Shown: positions 8,508 through 15,665 of the stretch, piece by piece
How the letters are laid out: each line of letters starts with the position of its first letter
Numbering within the stretch: the first letter of the stretch is position 1
Assembly (NCBI GenBank): GCA_963814875.1
Contig: CAWFFJ010000037.1
Coordinates: 9,956-73,955 of the forward strand
Length of the DNA: 64,000 bases
Reading direction: 5' to 3'
Origin: CAVSIS01 sp963814875
GTDB lineage: Bacteria > Acidobacteriota > Thermoanaerobaculia > Thermoanaerobaculales > Sulfomarinibacteraceae
Position numbers and translations under genes: made by a program
Notes under the pieces: generated by a model
What the model saw: the letters and a program-made list of their open reading frames with translations, nothing else
What the model was told of the DNA's origin: nothing
Database searches by the model: none

Positions 8508-9608
8508 ATGCGCGCAGCCCTGGTGGTCATGGCGAGGAAGTACAGCGGAGCGGGTGCCGTCGCCGAGCACTGTGCGCGGGCGTTGCACCGGGTCGGCGTC
8601 GAGGCGCGGCTGCTCTTCCCCCGCGGACGCAACCTCGAGAACCGCCTCGCCGGAGTGGGCTGGGCCGACGCCGACCTCGTCAAGGAGCGCCACCCTGGAG
8701 ACCTCGCCCGCAACTTCGCGGCGGTCCGGCGCTTCACCGACGCCGCCGACGTCGTGGTCTGCCACCTTCCCCACGACCACCTGCTGTGCGTCGCGGCCGG
8801 TGTCCACCGGCGCAAACCTCTCGTGCGCGCGTTCCGCAACAGCTCGCACCTTCACCGCGATCCGTGGCACCGGGCGCTGTCGCATCGCCTTTCCGGCACG
8901 CTGCTCGCCCACAGCGGGATGGCTCGCCGCCTCGAGCGGTGCGTCCCGGGCGTGCCGCACGCTGCGATCCCGGTCCCGCTCGAGGACCGTTTCCAGCCCG
9001 GCGGAGACGGCGCCACCTGGCGCCGGGGGCTCGGAATTCCGGTCGGAGCCCCGGTACTCGGCAGCGTCGGCAAGCTTGCCGCCCGGCGCGGCTTCGAGAC
9101 CGTGCTCGAGGTCGCTGCCCGGCTCGACCCCGATCTGCACGTCATCATCGTGGGCCACGGCGAGCTGCAGCCGAGGCTCGAGCGGTTGGCGGCCCGGCTC
9201 GGGGTGGCCGAACGCGTCCGTTGGACGGGATACGTCGAGGAGGAGCTGCACGACCTCTACGCCGCGATGGACGTCGTGATCTACACCGCCGCCGGCTCGG
9301 ACCACGGCCACCGCATGATCTCGGAGGCACAGGGGTGCGCGCGCCCGGTGGTGGCCGCGCGCCTGCCCGGGGTCGCGGGCCTCATCGACGACGGCCGCAC
9401 CGGACGCATTACGGCGCCCGACCCAACCTCCCTCGCGAGCGCAGTGAGCGAGCTGCTCGCCGATCGAGCCGCAGCCGACGCGATGGCCCGCACCGCGGCC
9501 TCCGCGGTCGAAGCGCGCCGCTTCGCCCCGGTCGGTGCCCGGCTCCAGTCCTTCCTCGCCGAAGTCGTCGCTCGCGCGGGCGAGGGAACGACCACGTCAA
9601 CTCTCTGA
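8508..9608 (+). CDS. glycosyltransferase family 4 protein
   Basis: 366 residues with a GT-B layout. The N-terminal half has MARKYSGAGAVAEHCARALH, a typical first Rossmann domain with glycine loop. The C-terminal half has VLGSVGKLAARRGFETVLE, LHVIIVGHGE and a donor-site region ISEAQGCARPVVAARLPGV. The usual E-x7-E motif is partly altered (HRMISEAQGCARPV). It lies 9 bp after the SpoIID gene, so it is probably the last gene of that transcript, which ends at the hairpin at 9632-9689. The sugar and acceptor are unknown; a surface glycan role is inferred. Confidence 0.83.
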   Translation: MRAALVVMARKYSGAGAVAEHCARALHRVGVEARLLFPRGRNLENRLAGVGWADADLVKERHPGDLARNFAAVRRFTDAADVVVCHLPHDHLLCVAAGVHRRKPLVRAFRNSSHLHRDPWHRALSHRLSGTLLAHSGMARRLERCVPGVPHAAIPVPLEDRFQPGGDGATWRRGLGIPVGAPVLGSVGKLAARRGFETVLEVAARLDPDLHVIIVGHGELQPRLERLAARLGVAERVRWTGYVEEELHDLYAAMDVVIYTAAGSDHGHRMISEAQGCARPVVAARLPGVAGLIDDGRTGRITAPDPTSLASAVSELLADRAAADAMARTAASAVEARRFAPVGARLQSFLAEVVARAGEGTTTSTL

Positions 9609-9631
9609 CCTCAGGATGTGCGCAGCTCATC

Positions 9632-9689
9632 CACAGGAAAGATGCCACCGAGGCCGGCGATCGCCGGCCTCGGTGGCGTCTTTCCTGTG
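9632..9689. terminator. 29-bp near-perfect hairpin, transcription terminator
   Basis: The arms 9632-9660 and 9661-9689 are complementary, with a single G-T wobble at 9643/9678. The core is a GC-rich palindrome around CCGGCGATCGCCGG. The 3' arm ends TCTTTCCTGT, giving a weak U-rich tail. It separates the glycosyltransferase from argS. The symmetric form could stop transcription from either side. Confidence 0.75.
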
Positions 9690-9716
9690 TAGAATCGTTG
9701 CCCGACCGGAGGAACC

Positions 9717-11888
9717 ATGCCGCTGACCGCGATCCGCCGCCAGGCCGCAGCCGCCATCGCCGACGCCCTCGAGCAGGCGTTCGGCCACCGGCCCGACTCC
9801 GTCGATCTCGAGGTGCCGCCGCGCCGCGACCTCGGCGACCTCGCCTGGCCCGGCGCACTTCCGCTAGCCAGGGTGCTGCGGCGCGCTCCACGCCAGGTCG
9901 CCGACGCGGTGGTCAACGCCGCGAAGCTCCCTTCCGAGGTCATCCGGGTGGAAGTGGCCGGGCCCGGTTTCGTCAACCTGTACCTCGATCGCTCGAAGGT
10001 CCTGTGCGATCTGCTCGCCGGCAAGCGCCACCGCGAAGAGGGCGCCGGCGGCAAGGTCATCGTCGAGCACACCAATATCAACCCGAACAAGGCGGCCCAC
10101 ATCGGCCACCTGCGCAACGCGGTGCTCGGCGACGTGCTGGTGCGATGCCTGCGCCACCTCGGCCACGAGGTCGAGGTCCAGAACTACATCGACGACACCG
10201 GCGTCCAGGTCGCCGATGTCGTGGTCGGCGCGCTGCACCTGCCCGAGACTGAGGTCGCCGCCGCGCTCGGGGTCGAGGTTGCGCGCCGTGACGAGCTCAT
10301 TCAGACGATCGCGGGGCGGATCCCCGACGACGGAGTGCCCGTGCCCGCCACCGACGACTTCGACGATCTGTGCTGGGACCTCTACCCGAGGGTCACCGCG
10401 CGCTACGAGTCCGAGCCGGAGTTCGCAGCGCACCGGGCCGAGGTGCTGCACGCGCTCGAAGGCGGGCACGACGGCATGCCGTTCGACGAAGCGCTGTACC
10501 TCCTCGCCGGGGCCGTCATTTCCGGCGAGCCCTACCCAGCGCGGGCGGTAGCGCGCTTCGCTGCCGCGGTGGCGGAGGGCAACGTGCGCTGCCACCTGGC
10601 GACCATGGCCCGGCTCGGCGTCGCCTACGACCTGCTGCCCCACGAATCGGACATCCTCGAGCTCGGCTTCTGGCGCCGCGCCTTCGAGTTGCTCGAGGCG
10701 GCGGGGGCCATCCGCCTCGAGAGCGACGGCAAGAACGCCGGCTGCTGGGTGATGTCGCTGGCGGCGAGCCCCGAGTTTGCCGAGATGGACGATCCCGACA
10801 AGATTCTGGTGCGCTCCAACGGCACCGTGACCTACACCGGCAAGGACATCGCGTACCAGCTGTGGAAGCTGGGGCTGCTCGACGACCGGGACGGCTCGCG
10901 CCACGATTTCGGCTACCGCCAGTTTGCCGCCTGGTGTCAGCTCGGACCGGCGCAGCCGGTGGCCTACGGTGGCGGCGACGGCGTCCTGGTACGGACGACC
11001 GCAAACGTCGGGGAGAGGGTCGGCGATCGTGAGTTCGGAGCGGGAGAGAGGGTCTACAACGTCATCGACGTGCGCCAGTCGTACCCTCAGAAGGTCGTAC
11101 GCGAGGCGGTGCGGGTTCTCGGCCACGCCGGCGAGGCCGACGCCTCGGTCCACTTCGCCTACGAGATGGTCGCGCTCACCCCGGCGGCCGTGCGCCGGAT
11201 CGAGGATCGCACCGGCACCAGCTTCGGGCTCTCCGCCGAGGACATGTCGAAGTCCTACGTCGAGATGTCGGGGCGGCGCGGGATCGGGGTCAAGGCCGAC
11301 GAGTTCCTCGACACTTTGATCGAGGCCGCGGCCGACGCGGTCCGCACCCGTACGACTGGTGGCCTGACCGCTGAGGAAATCGGGGCCCGCGCCCGCGCGA
11401 TCGCGGTCGGCGCACTGCGCTACCTGATGGCGCGCCAATCGCGCACCCGGGTTCTCGCCTTCGACTTCGACGAGGCGCTCGCGTTCGAGGGCGACACCGG
11501 CCCCTACCTGCAGTACTCGGCGGTACGTGCGGCCAAGGTCTTCGACAAGCTGCGCCAGCGCCGCGGCGAGGGCGAGGTCGGGTTGGACGAGCTTCCGGCG
11601 TTGACCGAAGCCGAGCTACCTGACGACCTCTGGCAGCTCGTTTTCGAGTGCGCCCTCCTTCGCGAGCTCGTCGCGCAGGCGGTGGCGTCGCTCGAGTTCT
11701 CACTGGTCGCGCAGCACGTCCACGGGATGGCGCAGCTCTTCCACCGCCTCTACCACGGTCACCCCGTGACCCAGGAGGAGGACGCCGCGGTCCGCCGTGT
11801 GCGGCGGGCTGTCTTCACCGTGTTCGCGCGTGAGGTGCGGACCGTGCTCGAGGAGCTGCTCGGCATCCCGGTCCCGGAGGAGATGTGA
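9717..11888 (+). CDS. argS: arginine-tRNA ligase
   Basis: 723 residues, a class I aminoacyl-tRNA synthetase that charges tRNA-Arg. The N-terminal Add1-type domain is followed by the ATP-binding HIGH motif (HIGH at 128-131, with NINPNKAAHIGHLRN). The second ATP motif is the degenerate MSKS in EDMSKSYVEMSGRRG. The C-terminal helical anticodon-binding domain has YLQYSAVRAAKV and FHRLYHGHPV. At 723 residues it is longer than the usual 550-600; extra sequence sits between HIGH and MSKS (roughly residues 200-300). Start ATG 9717 has GGAGGAA upstream, and a TAGAAT -10 lies at 9690-9695. The stop overlaps the next gene's start (GTGA). Confidence 0.95.
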   Translation: MPLTAIRRQAAAAIADALEQAFGHRPDSVDLEVPPRRDLGDLAWPGALPLARVLRRAPRQVADAVVNAAKLPSEVIRVEVAGPGFVNLYLDRSKVLCDLLAGKRHREEGAGGKVIVEHTNINPNKAAHIGHLRNAVLGDVLVRCLRHLGHEVEVQNYIDDTGVQVADVVVGALHLPETEVAAALGVEVARRDELIQTIAGRIPDDGVPVPATDDFDDLCWDLYPRVTARYESEPEFAAHRAEVLHALEGGHDGMPFDEALYLLAGAVISGEPYPARAVARFAAAVAEGNVRCHLATMARLGVAYDLLPHESDILELGFWRRAFELLEAAGAIRLESDGKNAGCWVMSLAASPEFAEMDDPDKILVRSNGTVTYTGKDIAYQLWKLGLLDDRDGSRHDFGYRQFAAWCQLGPAQPVAYGGGDGVLVRTTANVGERVGDREFGAGERVYNVIDVRQSYPQKVVREAVRVLGHAGEADASVHFAYEMVALTPAAVRRIEDRTGTSFGLSAEDMSKSYVEMSGRRGIGVKADEFLDTLIEAAADAVRTRTTGGLTAEEIGARARAIAVGALRYLMARQSRTRVLAFDFDEALAFEGDTGPYLQYSAVRAAKVFDKLRQRRGEGEVGLDELPALTEAELPDDLWQLVFECALLRELVAQAVASLEFSLVAQHVHGMAQLFHRLYHGHPVTQEEDAAVRRVRRAVFTVFAREVRTVLEELLGIPVPEEM

Positions 11889-12361
11889 CCTCGGACAACG
11901 CCCGCCGCGCCCGCTACCTCCGCGTCCGCGATCAGCTGGCGGAGCTGATCGCCAAGACCGACGACCCGCTCGCCCACCGGGCGACGGCGGCGGCCCTGCT
12001 CCACCACAAGATCACCGGCGCGTCGTGGACCGGCTTTTACATGCTGCGCGACGGCGAGCTGGTGGTCGACGCCTACCAGGGACCGGTGGCCTGCCTGGTG
12101 CTCGCCGCCCACACCGGGGTGTGCTGGGCGGCGATCGACCGCCACGAGAGCCTGGTGGTGGCCGACGTCCACGCGTTTCCCGGCCACATCGCCTGCGACT
12201 CCCAGAGCCGCTCCGAGGTCGTGGTCCCGATCTTCGGCGCCGACGGCGAGCCGATCGGGGTGCTCGACGTCGACTCGCACCGTCCAGACGCCTTCGACGA
12301 CGTCGACCGAGAGGGTTACGAGTCGATCGTGCGTCTACTCGAGTCGCGCTGGAACGGGTGA
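11885..12361 (+). CDS. msrC: free methionine-(R)-sulfoxide reductase (GAF-domain fRMsr)
   Basis: 158 residues forming a single GAF domain. The three cysteines of the fRMsr family are present: Cys70 (GPVAC), Cys80 (GVCWAAI) and Cys104 (GHIACDSQSRSE). The VADVHAFPGHIACDS block is diagnostic. The enzyme reduces free methionine-R-sulfoxide using thioredoxin and belongs to cytosolic oxidative-damage repair. The GTG start at 11885 overlaps the argS stop in a GTGA arrangement, so translation is coupled to argS. The known family makes the function fairly secure. Confidence 0.92.
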   Translation: MTSDNARRARYLRVRDQLAELIAKTDDPLAHRATAAALLHHKITGASWTGFYMLRDGELVVDAYQGPVACLVLAAHTGVCWAAIDRHESLVVADVHAFPGHIACDSQSRSEVVVPIFGADGEPIGVLDVDSHRPDAFDDVDREGYESIVRLLESRWNG

Positions 12362-12493
12362 GCTTTCCTTCCCGTTTCGCGGCGGTGTAGACTGTATCGA
12401 GACCGTGCACGTCGCGATTCATGCTTGCAAATCTCAACAGGGTCGATCGCACCACTACGATGCGCTCGACCACCCTTGGGGAAGGGGGACATC

Positions 12494-12850
12494 ATGGCGG
12501 TGACTCAGAAGTATGTCGACGTCACCATTACGTACGACGCACAGACCGGGAAGATCGCCGTCAGTCCGGATCCGGCACAGCTGTACTGGGTCACCGGCCC
12601 GGACTCGGCGCGCTGGAGAGTGGGCTCCACGCCGTCGAAGGCCGGCAGCTTCGACATCCACTTCGACGCGGGCGGCTCGCCCTTCACGGATTCGGGCCTC
12701 AACCTCGATGCCAGCGGTCCCGCGCTGATCGGGACCGGCAACACGCAGGTGAAGGGCACCTTCAAGTACTCGGTCGTGTTCCGCGACGCCAACGGCAACG
12801 TGGTCGCGAGCGAGGATCCGAGGTTGGACAACGACGACCAGCCGCATTAA
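12494..12850 (+). CDS. small hypothetical protein, predicted all-beta
   Basis: 118 residues starting MAVTQKYVDVTITYDAQTGK after a GAAGGGGGA ribosome site. It has no signal peptide or membrane segment and is rich in alternating polar/hydrophobic strand patterns (VDVTITYD, FKYSVVFRDANGN), suggesting a small beta-sandwich. I do not recognise the family. A possible -10 (TAGACT) is at about 12393, giving a leader of roughly 90 nt. It runs convergent with the first TPR kinase, 10 bp apart, with no terminator visible between them. Good frame, ribosome site and composition support it as a real gene. Confidence 0.7.
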   Translation: MAVTQKYVDVTITYDAQTGKIAVSPDPAQLYWVTGPDSARWRVGSTPSKAGSFDIHFDAGGSPFTDSGLNLDASGPALIGTGNTQVKGTFKYSVVFRDANGNVVASEDPRLDNDDQPH

Positions 12851-12860
12851 TGAGGGGTCG

Positions 12861-15416
12861 TCAGATCGCGGGTTGTCGAGAGCTCAGGAGCTCCTGAAAG
12901 GTTGGTTCCTTTCGCAGCGGGTCGAACCACGCGAACCGGAACCAGATCGGGTTGAGCCCGGCGGAGACGGCCTTCTGGGCGTGCAGCAGGGAGCTGTTGA
13001 GCTCCCCCGCTAGGCAGAGAACGAGCGACGCCTGGTAGTGAAGCTCGGCGAGAGCCCTGGTCTCGGCCGGCGCCGCCAGCGCACGGTCGAGGGTCGCGAC
13101 CGCCTGGCGTGAGTCGCCGAGCTGAGCCTGGCAATATGCCGCGTCGAGCAGCTGGGCCTGCCCCGCGTGGGCGTCGCTGCCGACCTCCTCAAGGATCTGC
13201 TGGTAAAGTCCCCGGGCGTCGTCGTGCCGTCCGAGGAGCTGGTAGGCGTCGGCGAGGTTCATCATGGTGCCGGTGCTCTTGGGGTTCTTCTCGAGCGCCG
13301 TCTCGAGCACGGCCGCGGCCTCGTCGTTGCGGCCCAACAGCATGTAGGCCAGCCCAAGGTTGGTGAAGTACCGGCTCCTGCCGGTCAGCTCAGCGACCCG
13401 CTTGAGCAGGGGGACCGCCTGTTCTGGATTCTCGACGGCGAGGGCCTCCCCGAGCACGCCGAGCGCCATCTGGTTGTCGGGGGCGAGCTCAAGAGCCCGC
13501 TTGAGCAGGTCCACGCCTGCCTTCATATTGCCCTGGCCGAGCTCGAACTGGCCGAAGCTGACGTGGGCCTGCCACGAGGGACGCAACCGAATCTCGGCCT
13601 GATAGAGGTTCCGGGCGTCCTCAGTCCGGTTCTCGGATTTGGCGAGGCGGGCCTCGATCTCGAGGACGGTCGGGTCCGCGGGGGCGAGCCGCTTGAGCGC
13701 TTCGATCGCCTCACTCTCGCCCGCGAGATCGTAGGTGGCGCTTGCCAGTTGGAAGGAAGCCTCGAGGATGCGCAGGTCTCGGGGCGCGATCCTCCGGCCG
13801 GCATCGACGGCAAGGCGCGCGCGATCCAGGAACCGCTCGTCGCGGCGCGTGCGGAACAGATACCGGGCCAGGCTCACCTCCTCGACGTAGACATCGAGCA
13901 GGTGAGGGGAGCTGATCCGGATCGCGTCGAGCTCGTCGAGCAGCGCCGCCCGGTCGGTTCCGGGCGGCAGCTCGTCGAGGGTGCGTTGAATCTCCAGAAA
14001 ACGGCGCAGGTCCTGCGGGCGATCGGCGTGGGACAGCACTGCGCCGGTCTCGGGCCGGCGCCCGGGGTAAAGCGAGGACAGGGCGGCCGTGGCGCCGTCC
14101 GTGGCGAGCTCCAGGCTCTCGGTCGGAACGTTCAGTGACATGGTCCGAACGAGGGCGCCATTCGCCCCGTGCACCCGGCGCAGCTCGAGGCTGCTGGTGA
14201 GGTCGTGGGGCGTCAGGGTTCCAACCAGGACCTCCTGAGCAGCCACCGCCTTCGCGATCGCCGCCGGCGGGCCCTGAATGCCGTCGACGGTGGACGGGTC
14301 CACCGCGAGAAGCCCCTCGGTTACCGCGACTCCGTTGAGCAGGGCGATGCGGACCGCGTCGGCGAGAAGCTGGACATCTTCGCTCGGGCTGTCGGCGAGG
14401 ATCTCGACCTTCGGCACCGCGACCACGAGCGGAGGCCGCGGACGCTGCAGCCACCACCAGGCGCCGGCTGAGGTCGCAAGAGCGAGGACGACAGCTGCGA
14501 CCGCCGCCCACTTGCTCCGCCTGAGGAGGCGCAACCGGCGGGCGCGGGAGGTGACCCGGGAGACCGAGGCCGCGTCGAGGGTCATTGTGCCGTGAGCGGA
14601 GGCCAGCCCGGCGAGCGCCCTCGCGATGTCTCGGGTGCTCTCGGGCCGCCGGCGCGGGTCCTTCTCGAGCAGGCTCTCGACCAGCAGCTCGACCTCGACT
14701 GGGATCTCGGGTCTCAGCTTCCTGACCGGAGCCGGGTGGTGGCGCACGACCCGATGCATGGTTTCCAGCGGGGAGGATCCCTGGAAGGGGTGCGTGCCGG
14801 TAAGCATCTCGTACAGCAGCGAGCCGAGCGAGAACAGGTCCGAGCGGGTGTCGACCGGGCGTCCGGACGCCTGCTCCGGCGACATCGCCCGGCTGGTGCC
14901 CATGACCACGCCTTCCTCGGTCAGGCTCTCCTCGCGGCGTTCCGGATCGGTCGACTTGGCGAGCCCGAAGTCGAGGATCTTGACCTGGCCGCGGCCGTCG
15001 ATGAGCACGTTGTCGGCCTTGAGGTCGCGGTGGACGATACCGCGCTCGTGGGCCGCCTCGAGCCCCTCGGCGATCTGGCGGCCGATGTCGAGTGCGTCGG
15101 CGACCGGGAGCTGTCCGGTGGCAATACGCGTCGCCAGGGAGGTCCCCTGGACCAGCTCCATCACGATGTAGTCGCGGCCTTCGTGCTCGACGACGTCGTA
15201 AACCTGGGCGATGCGGCGGTGGGTCAGGGCCGCCGCCGACCGGGCCTCGCGCAGCAGCCGCTCACGGCGGTCAGGTGAGAGCTCCTTGGCGACATGGATG
15301 CACTTGATCGCGACCGAGCGCTGGAGGCGCTCGTCCCACGCTTCGTACACCGTCCCCATACCGCCGCTGCCCAGCAGCCTCTCGATGCGATAGGGACCGA
15401 CGCGCTCGAGCTGCAC
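12861..15416 (-). CDS. transmembrane Ser/Thr protein kinase with periplasmic TPR domain (copy 1)
   Basis: 851 residues. The N-terminal PknB-like kinase has a glycine loop GSGGMG (16-21), VAIK Lys38, HRDLKADN with Asp131 and DFG at 149-151. SPEQA replaces the usual APE motif. One membrane helix is at about 302-322. The outer part has an unassigned alpha/beta segment (about 330-450) and then TPR-like helical repeats to the end, with LARYLFRTRRDERFL and LGLAYMLLGRNDEAA as examples. It probably senses an external signal and phosphorylates cytoplasmic proteins. It starts with GTG, preceded by TAGAAT and a 7-nt gap, so it is likely leaderless. It is a tandem copy of the gene at 15666-18236; the kinase halves are almost identical in DNA and the TPR halves have diverged. 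Confidence 0.93.
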   Translation of the reverse strand: MQLERVGPYRIERLLGSGGMGTVYEAWDERLQRSVAIKCIHVAKELSPDRRERLLREARSAAALTHRRIAQVYDVVEHEGRDYIVMELVQGTSLATRIATGQLPVADALDIGRQIAEGLEAAHERGIVHRDLKADNVLIDGRGQVKILDFGLAKSTDPERREESLTEEGVVMGTSRAMSPEQASGRPVDTRSDLFSLGSLLYEMLTGTHPFQGSSPLETMHRVVRHHPAPVRKLRPEIPVEVELLVESLLEKDPRRRPESTRDIARALAGLASAHGTMTLDAASVSRVTSRARRLRLLRRSKWAAVAAVVLALATSAGAWWWLQRPRPPLVVAVPKVEILADSPSEDVQLLADAVRIALLNGVAVTEGLLAVDPSTVDGIQGPPAAIAKAVAAQEVLVGTLTPHDLTSSLELRRVHGANGALVRTMSLNVPTESLELATDGATAALSSLYPGRRPETGAVLSHADRPQDLRRFLEIQRTLDELPPGTDRAALLDELDAIRISSPHLLDVYVEEVSLARYLFRTRRDERFLDRARLAVDAGRRIAPRDLRILEASFQLASATYDLAGESEAIEALKRLAPADPTVLEIEARLAKSENRTEDARNLYQAEIRLRPSWQAHVSFGQFELGQGNMKAGVDLLKRALELAPDNQMALGVLGEALAVENPEQAVPLLKRVAELTGRSRYFTNLGLAYMLLGRNDEAAAVLETALEKNPKSTGTMMNLADAYQLLGRHDDARGLYQQILEEVGSDAHAGQAQLLDAAYCQAQLGDSRQAVATLDRALAAPAETRALAELHYQASLVLCLAGELNSSLLHAQKAVSAGLNPIWFRFAWFDPLRKEPTFQELLSSRQPAI

Positions 15417-15423
15417 GGAGGGG

Positions 15424-15429
15424 ATTCTA
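15424..15429 (-). promoter_or_regulatory. -10 hexamer TAGAAT of TPR kinase 1, leaderless arrangement
   Basis: TAGAAT on the minus strand is 7 nt before the GTG at 15414-15416. The same hexamer, gap length and start codon occur before the second kinase copy at 18244-18249. The rest of the 249-bp gap between the kinases (15417-15665) shows no gene. Confidence 0.6.
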
Positions 15430-15665
15430 GCGTGCGCGGACGCGCAGATGTGGCTCCTGTGCCGGAGAAGTCTGCAAGGGCGGTCGCGGGGAGCGCCGGG
15501 TACTGGCGGCCGAGGAGTCGGATGTCCGTGGTTTTGCCCGCGGATCGTAACAGCTCTCGACCAGTCTCGCCTCGGCCATTCTCCGATGTCCGGGTCATTG
15601 CCATGACACGGCCGAAGCTGTCACGCAAGATCCGTCCTGCCCGCAGACTGCGCTCGCTGGAGCTG

